From Treponema sp. (GTDB taxonomy: Bacteria; Spirochaetota; Spirochaetia; Treponematales; Breznakiellaceae), in assembly GCA_031265435.1 (NCBI GenBank), contig JAISCR010000060.1, positions 1 through 32,572 of the forward strand: a stretch of DNA of 32,572 nt, given 5' to 3'. Below are positions 1 through 7,141 of this stretch, in pieces (within the stretch, counting starts at the first letter, position 1; the number at the start of each line of letters is the position of its first letter). The notes under the pieces are model-generated. The model was not told the origin of the DNA. It saw only the letters and a list, made by a program, of their open reading frames with translations, and did no database searches. Made by a program: the position numbers and the translations under genes.

Positions 1-140
1 TCATATGTTTCTATACTCATTACGGCAAGATCCCCTTCTCCATTTTTTGTTATAAATATGGGTTCCCTGTATTTATGGCAAAATGCGGAAATTTCACTGT
101 AATTGTTCCTTAAATCGGCACTTTTCTTGATAACCGGCAT
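1..140 (-). CDS. Phd/YefM-family antitoxin, N-terminal part (cut by window edge)
   Basis: The reverse strand reads an ATG at 140-138 followed by 46 codons that run off the left edge. The peptide starts MPVIKKSADLRNNYSEIS and continues with YREPIFITKNGEGDLAVMS, the classic N-terminal DNA-binding layout of Phd/YefM antitoxins (the 'S.adlR..y.ei' helix, then 'P..iTkngeg..vvms'). A GGAGG Shine-Dalgarno lies at 148-152, 7 bases before the start. Such proteins neutralise a RelE/ParE/Doc-type toxin and repress their own operon. The toxin would be expected beyond the left edge. A small inverted repeat, ATAGT-TAAAT-ACTAT at 165-179 just upstream, could be the autoregulatory operator, but this is inference. 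It is absent from the supplied ORF calls because it is partial. Confidence 0.85.
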   Translation of the reverse strand, partial: MPVIKKSADLRNNYSEISAFCHKYREPIFITKNGEGDLAVMSIETY

Positions 141-184
141 ATAAAATCCTCCAAAAAATAGCTTATAGTTAAATACTATCAATA

Positions 185-226
185 AAAACTTTTTCGACTT
201 CTTTGACTTCGCGGTGAATTTTTTTT
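185..226. repeat. Dispersed intergenic repeat, copy A
   Basis: The stretch holds tandem 'ttcgacttctttgactt' units followed by 'gcggtgaattttttt'. The same sequence, with a 9-base deletion or small changes, recurs at 3091-3124 (inverted) and 3163-3204. Read on the other strand it is the 'ttcaccgcgaagtcaaagaagtcg' type of repeat. It fills the 104-base gap between the M48 gene and the antitoxin gene. Confidence 0.6.
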
Positions 227-244
227 CAAAGCATGCCGCTTTTA

Positions 245-1054
245 TTAGAAACTCACGCCGAAACTCGCGGCCTTTTCCTTCGCTTCGGGTATCCAGTTTT
301 GGATCTGCTTTATCCGGGTAGAATCCGAAGGGTGGGTTGAAAGGAATTCCGGGGTACTGCCACCGGAAAGACTTGCCATTCGTTCCCAGAACGTAACCGC
401 TTCCCGGGGGTTGTAGCCCGCAATAGCCATCAGGATGAGGCCGTAATGATCCGCTTCGCTTTCATGGCTTCTGCTGAAAGGCAGGATACCGAAAAGTTGG
501 GAACCTGCTCCGTAGGCGGTCATGGCCAACTGCTGGGAAGAGGGGCTTCGGGAACCCGTAAGAATGCTTACCCCCGAGGCGCCCAACTGCTGAATAACAT
601 CGGCGCTCATGCGCTGCTGGCCGTGGTTGAGAAGGGCATGGCAGACCTCGTGGCCCATAACCGCCGCCAGTGCGGCTTCAGTCCTGGTAACCGGAAGAAT
701 CCCCGTATAGACCACGATCTTTCCTCCGGGCATACACCACGCGTTCACCTCCTTGCTTTCTACCAGATGGTATTCCCACCGGTAATCCTTGAGGTAATCG
801 CCGTTGCCTTCGGATTTAAGCCATTTTTCGGCGGAGCCTTTAATCTTGTCGCCGATCCGCTGTACCATCCTGGCGTCCGCGGTTCCTTCGATGACCTTAT
901 TCTCCTTGAGGAAGGTGTCGTACTGCTCGAAGGAACTTGCCAGAAGCTCCTGGTTACTGACCAGCGCCATGGTACTCTTGCCTGTCATGGGGTTACTGGA
1001 ACAGCCGAAATAGAGCATAATAATAACGGCACTGATAAATATGGTTCTTTTCAT
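245..1054 (-). CDS. M48-family metalloprotease, lipoprotein (269 aa)
   Basis: This is a zinc-dependent peptidase of the M48 (Ste24/BepA-like) group, probably anchored to a membrane facing the periplasm. The start at 1054 is chosen because AAAGGAG lies 6 bases upstream and because the protein then begins with a lipoprotein signal peptide (MKRTIFIS... YFGC, lipid-bearing Cys18). The longer reading frame upstream of 1054 runs through the neighbouring EXPERA gene and is not real. The zinc motif is HEVCH at residues 135-139; the third ligand should be a Glu in ESEAD (198-202). The C-terminal 'STHPSDSTRIKQI' is typical of periplasmic M48 proteins. Relatives such as BepA and LoiP take part in outer-membrane quality control; the substrate here is unknown. 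It lies 38 bases after the EXPERA gene on the same strand and is probably co-transcribed. Confidence 0.93.
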   Translation of the reverse strand: MKRTIFISAVIIMLYFGCSSNPMTGKSTMALVSNQELLASSFEQYDTFLKENKVIEGTADARMVQRIGDKIKGSAEKWLKSEGNGDYLKDYRWEYHLVESKEVNAWCMPGGKIVVYTGILPVTRTEAALAAVMGHEVCHALLNHGQQRMSADVIQQLGASGVSILTGSRSPSSQQLAMTAYGAGSQLFGILPFSRSHESEADHYGLILMAIAGYNPREAVTFWERMASLSGGSTPEFLSTHPSDSTRIKQIQNWIPEAKEKAASFGVSF

Positions 1055-1092
1055 ACGTCTCTCCTTTAAACTGCCGTCCCAAAAGTAAACTT

Positions 1093-1608
1093 TTAAAATT
1101 TCCGCGTGAAGGGCAGGGGCTTCCGCATACGCACCAGAAGAAGCAGGGGCAGGAGTACATAGGGCAGGTTGAAGGAAAGGAATTTCAGCGGGTTGGGAGT
1201 AAGCCATTCCGGCTCCCCGAAGAATTCTACGCCAAAGACAATGATGCCTGTGATTGAGGAAATCATGGTTGCGTAGATTACCGCGAAAAGCTGAATCCGG
1301 TTCCAGCCTCTGGCCAGGGAGATGACCAGAATAATATAGAAAGGCATGTACACAAGCGCGGAAAGGCCGGTAACAATCCTCATCCAGATCGGCGGATTCT
1401 GAAAGAGGGGATCGGTACCTTCGGCATACCAATAGTTTGCATTGACAATAAAGTTTGAAGAAGGCTCGTTAAAATCAATGCCCAGCGTAGGCACCATGTC
1501 GGCAATGCAGGAGGTAAGGATAAAAAGAGAGAATACCAGCATGAAAAAAATATCAACAGGCCGTTCCCTCAGGGGCAAATTTACCATCGTCCGTTTTTTT
1601 GTGCTCAT
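1093..1608 (-). CDS. EXPERA/TMEM97-like (sigma-2 receptor, emopamil-binding superfamily) membrane protein (171 aa)
   Basis: A small polytopic protein with four hydrophobic segments, at about residues 17-36, 77-98, 104-128 and 144-161. Compared by eye with human TMEM97, it shares the D-x(4)-L pattern in helix 1 (CIADMVPTLG against FMDLQAVLP), the loop DPLFQNPPIW (against DPLLQEPPAW), the MPF motif of helix 2, and 'NLPYVLLPLLLLVRM' (against 'YAPYLLIPFILLIFM'). Asp37 and Asp66 match TMEM97 Asp29 and Asp56, which are needed for ligand binding; TMEM97 Glu73 is replaced by Ser83. In eukaryotes this superfamily binds or isomerises sterols and related lipids. The bacterial role is unknown; a lipid or isoprenoid ligand is inferred from fold and neighbours. 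There is no Shine-Dalgarno at 1608, but a promoter ends exactly there, so a leaderless start is likely. An internal ATG at 1587 is an alternative. Confidence 0.8.
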   Translation of the reverse strand: MSTKKRTMVNLPLRERPVDIFFMLVFSLFILTSCIADMVPTLGIDFNEPSSNFIVNANYWYAEGTDPLFQNPPIWMRIVTGLSALVYMPFYIILVISLARGWNRIQLFAVIYATMISSITGIIVFGVEFFGEPEWLTPNPLKFLSFNLPYVLLPLLLLVRMRKPLPFTRKF

Positions 1609-1614
1609 GATTCA

Positions 1615-1643
1615 GTACTAAAGATAAAACGGAACTTTGTCAA
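1615..1643 (-). promoter_or_regulatory. Promoter of the EXPERA gene, predicted leaderless
   Basis: On the minus strand, -35 TTGACA (1643-1638, perfect consensus), a 17-base spacer, and -10 TAGTAC (1620-1615, weak). Seven bases past the -10 is position 1608, the A of the ATG, so the transcript would start at the start codon. No Shine-Dalgarno is present. Confidence 0.5.
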
Positions 1644-1656
1644 TAAGCGTGGTTGC

Positions 1657-3003
1657 CTAATTCAGGTCTTTTTCAGCCATGTCCGCCATGCTGCCTGCCC
1701 GGGCCCAGAGCGCATCGGCCCGTGCGCTCCACGCGGCAAGTCCCGCGGGGCTGTCGGGAAACGCGAGGTAATGTTTTTCAATTTTGCCGCCGATTCCCGC
1801 CGCGTTCAAAAGATTCCCCAGGGATTTTACCGAAATACCACCGGAGAGGAACCCTCCCAAAAGTCCCAGCGCCAGATTGTGTTTTCCCTTTTCCGCGTCA
1901 TCCTCGTAGATGATGCTGTGTTTGTATTCATAATCATTTTCTTTGTCGGTACAATCCGTTGCCCCGCAGAGCATCGCAAGGTTTTTGGCGAACAGGGCGC
2001 CCTGTTCCCGGATGTAACGCAGATTGATGTTCCATGCGGAGGCCGCCGAAGGAACGCCGCCTTCTTTCATGATACGACCGTATTCTTCGGCGGCGATTTT
2101 ACAGAGAAGCCAGGCATAGGGTACGCCTTCACCCGACCAGGGGTTGGTAAGGCAGGCCGCGTCCCCCAGGACGATAAATCCGTCGGCAACAAAACTGTAG
2201 GGCGGTCTGCGGTATGGCGTGCATCCCTTTTCGATATGATCCGGTTCATATTCCGGCAGATATCCTTTTGCCTCAAAACGCCGGAAAATTTTTTCCGCGT
2301 AGTCATAGGAAAGATTCGCTCCCACGCCTATAATAGCGCCGTCCGTTTCATGCTGGGGCGCGAGCCACACCTTGTACTGTGTCCATGTTGTATTTGTCTC
2401 AACCTTGTCTGTTTCAGGATATTTCAGATTCACGTAGTGCAGCACCACATAAAACATATCACGGGAGCCTGTAACAAAATTCTCCACCCCGTAGCCTGAG
2501 GGGAGGCTTGTGCGCAGTACCGCGGGAATTCCGGACGCGTCCGCCGAAAGCCGCGCATGTACATACAGTTCATTTCCCCTGCTTTGAAACACCGCTCCGG
2601 CAAGTATGCCTTTTTCATCGTAGAGAGCTTTCCCGAAAGAGGTTTCAAAGAGGATTTCGGCGCCCTGTTCCCGTGCCCAGTCTGCCAGACGCCGCATCAG
2701 GGGGCCCCGGCGCAGCACTTTAATCGTGGTGTAGGAATTTTTGGGCCATTTGTTTAACGCCGATTTTTGAATACTGCGGCTGAATTCCGCCACGTATTCA
2801 GGATCGCCCCTGCCCGGTTCGTGCAGTCCAAAACGCCCGAACTGTTCCTTTGCAATATGAATGATGTTGTAACGCTCCCCCAGTTTTTCTTCGCTTGATT
2901 TTTCGCATACAAGCACCTTGAAGCCCTGCCGCGCCATCAATCCCGCAAAATAGAGTCCCGCGGAACAGCCGCCCGTTACAAGTATGTCTACAGTTTTTTC
3001 CAT
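1657..3003 (-). CDS. FAD-dependent oxidoreductase, geranylgeranyl reductase-like (448 aa)
   Basis: The protein opens with a Rossmann beta-alpha-beta unit for FAD binding (VDILVTGGCSAGLYFAGLMA, residues 5-24) and has the second FAD motif GDAACLTNPWSGEGVPYAWL in its second half. This is the pattern of the geranylgeranyl reductase / PHBH group, whose members reduce isoprenoid chains or modify lipids and pigments. The usual G-x-G-x-x-G is altered: the middle glycine is Cys13. The start at 3003 is supported by GGGAGA six bases upstream. A longer frame extends upstream through a repeat and is rejected. It is first of a possible three-gene unit with the EXPERA and M48 genes (gaps 48 and 38 bases). 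The substrate cannot be read from sequence; a halogenase-like or lycopene cyclase-like role is less likely but not excluded. Confidence 0.85.
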   Translation of the reverse strand: MEKTVDILVTGGCSAGLYFAGLMARQGFKVLVCEKSSEEKLGERYNIIHIAKEQFGRFGLHEPGRGDPEYVAEFSRSIQKSALNKWPKNSYTTIKVLRRGPLMRRLADWAREQGAEILFETSFGKALYDEKGILAGAVFQSRGNELYVHARLSADASGIPAVLRTSLPSGYGVENFVTGSRDMFYVVLHYVNLKYPETDKVETNTTWTQYKVWLAPQHETDGAIIGVGANLSYDYAEKIFRRFEAKGYLPEYEPDHIEKGCTPYRRPPYSFVADGFIVLGDAACLTNPWSGEGVPYAWLLCKIAAEEYGRIMKEGGVPSAASAWNINLRYIREQGALFAKNLAMLCGATDCTDKENDYEYKHSIIYEDDAEKGKHNLALGLLGGFLSGGISVKSLGNLLNAAGIGGKIEKHYLAFPDSPAGLAAWSARADALWARAGSMADMAEKDLN

Positions 3004-3023
3004 ACGATTCTCCCGAAATATAA

Positions 3024-3060
3024 GAGGCTGTTCCAAAACTTCAGTTTTTGGAACAAGCTC
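3024..3060 (-). promoter_or_regulatory. Hairpin at the predicted 5' end of the FAD-enzyme mRNA
   Basis: A perfect 9-bp stem GTTCCAAAA/TTTTGGAAC with a 7-base loop covers 3030-3054; the arms extend imperfectly to 3024-3060 (gagg-ct/ag-ctc). The predicted transcription start (about 3054) is the first base of the stem, so the mRNA would begin with this hairpin. 5'-terminal hairpins often protect mRNA from decay; that role is inferred. A related element lies at 7114-7141. Confidence 0.5.
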
Positions 3061-3089
3061 ATAATACCACACGTTTACCGAACCGGCAA
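3061..3089 (-). promoter_or_regulatory. Promoter of the FAD-enzyme gene
   Basis: On the minus strand, -35 TTGCCG (3089-3084), a 17-base spacer, and -10 TATTAT (3066-3061) preceded by TGG, an extended -10. The start would be near 3054, giving a leader of about 50 bases with a GGGAGA ribosome-binding site before the ATG at 3003. Confidence 0.5.
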
Positions 3090-3207
3090 TGAAGAAAAAA
3101 TTCACCACCAAGTCGAAAAAGTTCATTAAGCGGAGTATGAAGCGCTTCTTTTCCCCCTTCTTGCTTCTTCGACTTCTTCGACTTAGAGGTAAAAAATTCT
3201 TCATATG
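3088..3207. repeat. MITE-like imperfect palindromic repeat (copies B and C)
   Basis: Two inverted copies of the repeat at 185-226 flank a unique core. Copy B (3091-3124) reads gaagaaaaaattcaccacc and on to aagtcgaaaaagtt. Copy C (3163-3204) reads gcttcttcgacttcttcgac and ends aaaaaattcttcat. The two ends, atgaagaa...ttcttcat, are inverted, so the roughly 120 bases form an imperfect palindrome like a miniature element. It occupies the gap between the FAD-enzyme gene and endoQ-uvrD, and explains the spurious lysine-rich reading frames there. Confidence 0.55.
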
Positions 3208-3237
3208 GACGGATCGCTGGTTTCCTGTTTTGTTCCG

Positions 3238-3246
3238 TGGTATCAT
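3238..3246 (+). promoter_or_regulatory. Extended -10 of endoQ-uvrD, predicted leaderless
   Basis: TGG followed by TATCAT at 3241-3246 forms an extended -10 (TGnTATCAT). The ATG at 3252 starts 5 bases later, so transcription should begin at or beside the start codon. No Shine-Dalgarno is visible. The -35 region is poor, as expected for extended -10 promoters. Confidence 0.4.
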
Positions 3247-3251
3247 TTTAC

Positions 3252-6200
3252 ATGCGTATTACGGCGGATTTGCACATTCATTCCCGTTTCTCCAGGGCTA
3301 CCAGTTCCAGGCTGAACCCCGCCCGGCTTGACCGCTGGGCACGCATAAAGGGCCTTAACCTCATCGGCACGGGGGACTGTACCCACCCTCTCTGGCTGAA
3401 GGAATTGCGGGAACAGCTTAACAATGCGGAGCAGGGTTTCTATACCCTTAAGGATTCAATACGCAAAAATTTTGACTCGGGCCCCGCCCTGGCCGAAGAA
3501 CTGCCCTCCCCGAAAACTGCCTCCACCGGCTTTGTCCTTACCGGAGAGATCAGCACCATCTATAAAAAGGACGGCAAGACCCGGAAGGTTCATCACCTCG
3601 TCATCCTGCCGGATTTTGATGCCGCCGCGGCATTCCAGCGCCGCCTCGAACGCATAGGCAACATCAAATCCGATGGCCGCCCGATCCTGGGTATCGACAG
3701 CCGCGATCTTCTTGCCATGCTTCTTGAAGCCGATGAACGTTCCGTTTTGATTCCCGCCCACATCTGGACTCCCTGGTTCTCCGCCCTGGGCGCGAAATCC
3801 GGTTTCGACTCCATTGAAGAATGTTACGGCGATCTTACCGGTCATATTCCGGCCATTGAAACCGGCCTTTCTTCCAATCCGCCCATGAACTGGGCTCTTG
3901 AATCCCTGGATCGTTTCGCCGTTATTTCCAACTCAGATGCCCACTCGCCCGACAAGCTGGGCCGTGAGTGTACTGTATTTGATATGGATATGTCTTTTTC
4001 CTCTCTTTCCGCGGCTCTTATAGATTCGGCCGGTATTCTTGCTACCGTTGAATTTTTCCCGCAGGAGGGAAAGTACCACTATGACGGGCACCGGAACTGC
4101 GGTGTCTGCCTTGGGCCGGATGAGGCCCTTGCCGCCGGGGACATCTGCCCTGTCTGCGGCAAGGCCCTGACCCGGGGCGTGATGGGCCGGGTACTGGAAC
4201 TGGCGGATCGCCCGATGATGGATGAAAGCGCCGTTCCGGAACATTCCGTCGGGACCCGAATGTTCCCCCACTCAGGCGGGCCCTTTGCTTCCCCTCCGGA
4301 TGAGGCCGGCGGGAACAGGCGGCCCTATTATTCCCTTATCCCCCTGCGGGAAATGCTGGGGGAACTCCTTGAAACAGGCCCCGCGTCAAAACGTGTGGAT
4401 GCGGCCTACAGTTATTTTATTGAAAAGGCGGGCAGTGAGTTTGCCGTTCTTATGGATATGTCCCCTGCGGAAATTGAAGCCTTCCGTTGTCCCGGCCTTT
4501 CCGGGGAACTGCTGGCTCACGCGGTACAGCGGATGCGTTCCGGTGAAGTTTTCATCAATCCCGGCTATGACGGTGAATATGGAACCGTCCGGGTGTTTCC
4601 CCCGAAGGCAGGCGGAAAAAAGAGCGGTAACACTGCGGGAGAACTGTTTCCGTTCGGAGACGGGCCATGCGGCGATACCGCGGGAAACTTTGTTTCAAGT
4701 TTATCTAAAGATAAATCTTTATCCAAAGATAAATTCCTGAAAAGGAAAAAGACAGGGATTGTACGGCAGGCGGAGGCCGCCACAATGCCCTTTACGCTGG
4801 AAGAGGAACAGGAAAAAGCCGTGTCCTGGGACGGGCCCGAAGGGCTTATAATCGCCGGGCCGGGAACCGGAAAAACAGCGGTGGCGGCCGCCCGGATCGC
4901 GCGGCTTCTGGAAAAGGGTGTCGATCCCGTTTCCGTTCTGGCCCTCAGTTTTTCTGTCAAAGCCGCGGCGGAACTGCGGGAACGCAGCGGCAGAATTTCA
5001 AAACGCGGGGCGGAAGTTTTGGTCCGTACCTTTCATTCGTTCTGCGCCTCCATCCTCCGTGAACAAGAACCGGCCCGCGGCATTCCCTCCGGTTTCCGTA
5101 TTTTGAATGATGATGAACGGGATGCCATTTTACAGGATATCATTCAAAGAGAAGCGAAGAAGCGCCTGAGTTCCCGCCGTTTGGGAACTTATATTGAAAC
5201 ACGGAAACGCTTCCTCCTCTTGCCCGGCGAGAAGACTCCCTTCGGCGGCCTTGTTTTGCCCGGCCCGGCCGGAACCTTTATCACAGCCATTTCCGGTCTT
5301 GCCGGAGATTTCGGCCTTCCCCCGCCGGAAGCGGAACTGGAAGCGCTCTACCGTATTTACCGGGATCGGCTCCGTGCGGCAGGCGAAGGTGTGCCGGAAG
5401 GTTCCCCTCTTGTACTCTCAACCGAGCCTGCAAAAGCAGGCAAAGGTTCTCTCCTTGACTATGACGATCTTGTCGCCGGTACGGTACGGCTTCTTGTGCT
5501 AAACCCCGCTTTGCTTGCCTCCTGCCGCAGCCGGTTCCGCCATATCCTGATTGACGAGTATCAGGATATCAACTTTGCCCAGTATGCTTTGATCCGCCTT
5601 CTTGTTCCCGGCCGCAATTCTGCCGAAGCGCCGAAACAAATCCAGACTCCACTGGAAGATCAAAAACCCCTGGAAGGTGAAATGTACCCGCAGGAGCTTC
5701 GTGTAATCGGCGATCCGGATCAGTCGATTTACGCCTTCCGCGGTTCCGACAAACGTTTCATTGACCGCTTCCCTGTCGATTATCCCGGAGCGGCCCGTTT
5801 TGTATTAAGCCGGAGTTTCCGCTGTGCCGCTCCGATTCTGGAGGCCGCGGGCCGGTTGACCGGCGGACGGCTTCGGGGAACGGATGCGGAAATGGTGCGG
5901 CTCTACCGCAGTTCCTATCCCAGCGCCGCCTCCGAGGCGGAAAGCATAGCCCGCCGTATCGCGGCTCTTTGCGGCGGAACGAGTTTCTTTGCCATTGACA
6001 GTAACACTGCCGGTATGGACGGCTCAGAGCCGCTGAATCCGGGAGATTGCGCCATCCTGATCCGCAGCGCCGCCCTGGCCCGGCCGATTCTCAAGGCTCT
6101 TGCCGATCACGGTCTCCCGGCCGATTATGCCGGGGAAATTCCCTGGCAGGAGGAGGAACCGGTAAAGTCGATCCTTGCGCTCCTCAGATCCGCTGTCTTT

Positions 6201-6824
6201 CATCAGGAAACAGAAGGGACGCATACACAAGCCGCTTCCCTGCGCTCGCTGTCTCCCGCGGAAGCTGTAGCGGCGGCTTATCGGCTTATGCAAAGTCAGA
6301 AAAAATCTCCCAAAAAAGCAGGCGAAGGTGTGCTGGAAGCTACGCTGCATGGTTCCCCTCTTGAAGAGGCTCTTGCCCATGTAAGCGCCATTGCGGGACT
6401 CTACAGGGATCTGCCTTCATTCCTTGACGCGCTTTCGGTAAGCGGCGCCGCGGAGGGCGGCGGCCTGGATATCCGGCGGGAAGGGGTACAAGTAATGACA
6501 ATTCATGCGGCAAAGGGCCTTGAGTTCGAGCAGGTGTTTGTTCCTGCACTGGAAGAAGGTCTGCTGCCCTTCACCCTCTATGAGAATCCTCCGGTTCCCG
6601 AATCCCGTATCGAAGAGGAACGCCGTCTTCTCTATGTCGCCATGACCCGTGCCCGGCGCGGACTCTATCTTTCCCGGGCGGAGTCCCGTTCTTTTCGGAG
6701 CGGAAACGGTTCCAGAACCTTACGCAATGAGCCCAGCCGCTTCCTCAAAGACCTCGAAACGCTCATCCCCCTTGAAGAATACGAAAACCGCCGGCTTGCC
6801 GATCCGCAATTGAAGCTGTTTTAA
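3252..6824 (+). CDS. Endonuclease Q (PHP family) fused to a UvrD/Rep-type DNA helicase (1190 aa)
   Basis: The N-terminal ~430 residues match endonuclease Q: PHP metal motifs DLHIHSRFS (5-13), GTGDCTHP, IPAHIWTPW and NSDAHS, then the four-cysteine zinc knuckle C283xxC286/C299xxC302 followed by GVMGRVLELAD. EndoQ nicks DNA 5' of uracil, hypoxanthine, xanthine and abasic sites. A charged linker (about 450-510, with SLSKDKSLSKDK) leads to a superfamily 1 helicase: GPGTGKT near 535-541, TFHSFC, DEYQD (768-772), GDPDQSIYAFRG, SRSFRC, TIHAAKGLEFEQ and YVAMTRARR. All key helicase motifs are present. The fusion suggests a repair enzyme that nicks at a deaminated base and unwinds from the nick. The start at 3252 begins the PHP domain; an in-frame GTG at 3237 is less likely. 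No downstream partner is obvious. Confidence 0.92.
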   Translation: MRITADLHIHSRFSRATSSRLNPARLDRWARIKGLNLIGTGDCTHPLWLKELREQLNNAEQGFYTLKDSIRKNFDSGPALAEELPSPKTASTGFVLTGEISTIYKKDGKTRKVHHLVILPDFDAAAAFQRRLERIGNIKSDGRPILGIDSRDLLAMLLEADERSVLIPAHIWTPWFSALGAKSGFDSIEECYGDLTGHIPAIETGLSSNPPMNWALESLDRFAVISNSDAHSPDKLGRECTVFDMDMSFSSLSAALIDSAGILATVEFFPQEGKYHYDGHRNCGVCLGPDEALAAGDICPVCGKALTRGVMGRVLELADRPMMDESAVPEHSVGTRMFPHSGGPFASPPDEAGGNRRPYYSLIPLREMLGELLETGPASKRVDAAYSYFIEKAGSEFAVLMDMSPAEIEAFRCPGLSGELLAHAVQRMRSGEVFINPGYDGEYGTVRVFPPKAGGKKSGNTAGELFPFGDGPCGDTAGNFVSSLSKDKSLSKDKFLKRKKTGIVRQAEAATMPFTLEEEQEKAVSWDGPEGLIIAGPGTGKTAVAAARIARLLEKGVDPVSVLALSFSVKAAAELRERSGRISKRGAEVLVRTFHSFCASILREQEPARGIPSGFRILNDDERDAILQDIIQREAKKRLSSRRLGTYIETRKRFLLLPGEKTPFGGLVLPGPAGTFITAISGLAGDFGLPPPEAELEALYRIYRDRLRAAGEGVPEGSPLVLSTEPAKAGKGSLLDYDDLVAGTVRLLVLNPALLASCRSRFRHILIDEYQDINFAQYALIRLLVPGRNSAEAPKQIQTPLEDQKPLEGEMYPQELRVIGDPDQSIYAFRGSDKRFIDRFPVDYPGAARFVLSRSFRCAAPILEAAGRLTGGRLRGTDAEMVRLYRSSYPSAASEAESIARRIAALCGGTSFFAIDSNTAGMDGSEPLNPGDCAILIRSAALARPILKALADHGLPADYAGEIPWQEEEPVKSILALLRSAVFHQETEGTHTQAASLRSLSPAEAVAAAYRLMQSQKKSPKKAGEGVLEATLHGSPLEEALAHVSAIAGLYRDLPSFLDALSVSGAAEGGGLDIRREGVQVMTIHAAKGLEFEQVFVPALEEGLLPFTLYENPPVPESRIEEERRLLYVAMTRARRGLYLSRAESRSFRSGNGSRTLRNEPSRFLKDLETLIPLEEYENRRLADPQLKLF

Positions 6825-6924
6825 GAGGGCCTCACGTATAAGGCATTATGCCAGGGGGATAGGGGCGGGACAGGACTACAGCCGGTTATCGGCATGGGCT
6901 TACGGTCGAAGAAATAACCCGGCT

Positions 6925-7008
6925 CTAAGAAATGCAGATACTCCGGTCACCGATCCCTGGCGCCTCAAAATAGGCCCTGATTGCCTTCATGTCCCTCATT
7001 CGTTTCAT
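6925..7008 (-). CDS. Possible 27-residue peptide or decayed gene start
   Basis: On the minus strand AAGGAG lies 5 bases before an ATG at 7008, and 27 codons follow to a TAG at 6925. The peptide begins MKRMRDMKAIRAYFEAP. About 20 bases upstream of the Shine-Dalgarno there is a TATAAA-like sequence. The signals are good but the product resembles nothing I recognise. It may be a leader peptide, a small protein, or the remnant of a longer gene; frames beyond the stop give no continuation. Confidence 0.3.
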   Translation of the reverse strand: MKRMRDMKAIRAYFEAPGIGDRSICIS

Positions 7009-7113
7009 ACATTCTCCTTGTAAGGCAAAGTTTATATAGAGAATGTGCCCTTGCTTCTAAGGGTTTCCGGGATTACAATAAAAACACGAAACTTCGTTTT
7101 TTGTTTCATGTGA

Positions 7114-7141
7114 GCCTGTTCTAAAACCCGGTTGGAACGGC
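7114..7141 (+). promoter_or_regulatory. Hairpin upstream of thrC, related to 3024-3060
   Basis: A 10-bp stem with one bulged T (GCC-T-GTTCTAA against TTGGAACGGC) and a loop of AACCCGG. The core GTTCyAAAA...TTGGAAC is shared with the hairpin ahead of the FAD-enzyme gene, so the two are copies of one element. It ends 31 bases before the thrC ATG. Role unknown; there is no T-run, so it is not a typical terminator. Confidence 0.4.

Noticed and set aside
1055..1432. 126-residue N-terminal extension of the M48 protease
   Set aside because: It overlaps the EXPERA gene in another frame; a Shine-Dalgarno and lipoprotein signal mark the start at 1054.
3004..3246. 81-residue N-terminal extension of the FAD enzyme
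   Set aside because: It is encoded by a repeat, a promoter and a hairpin; the Rossmann fold begins right after the ATG at 3003, which has a Shine-Dalgarno.
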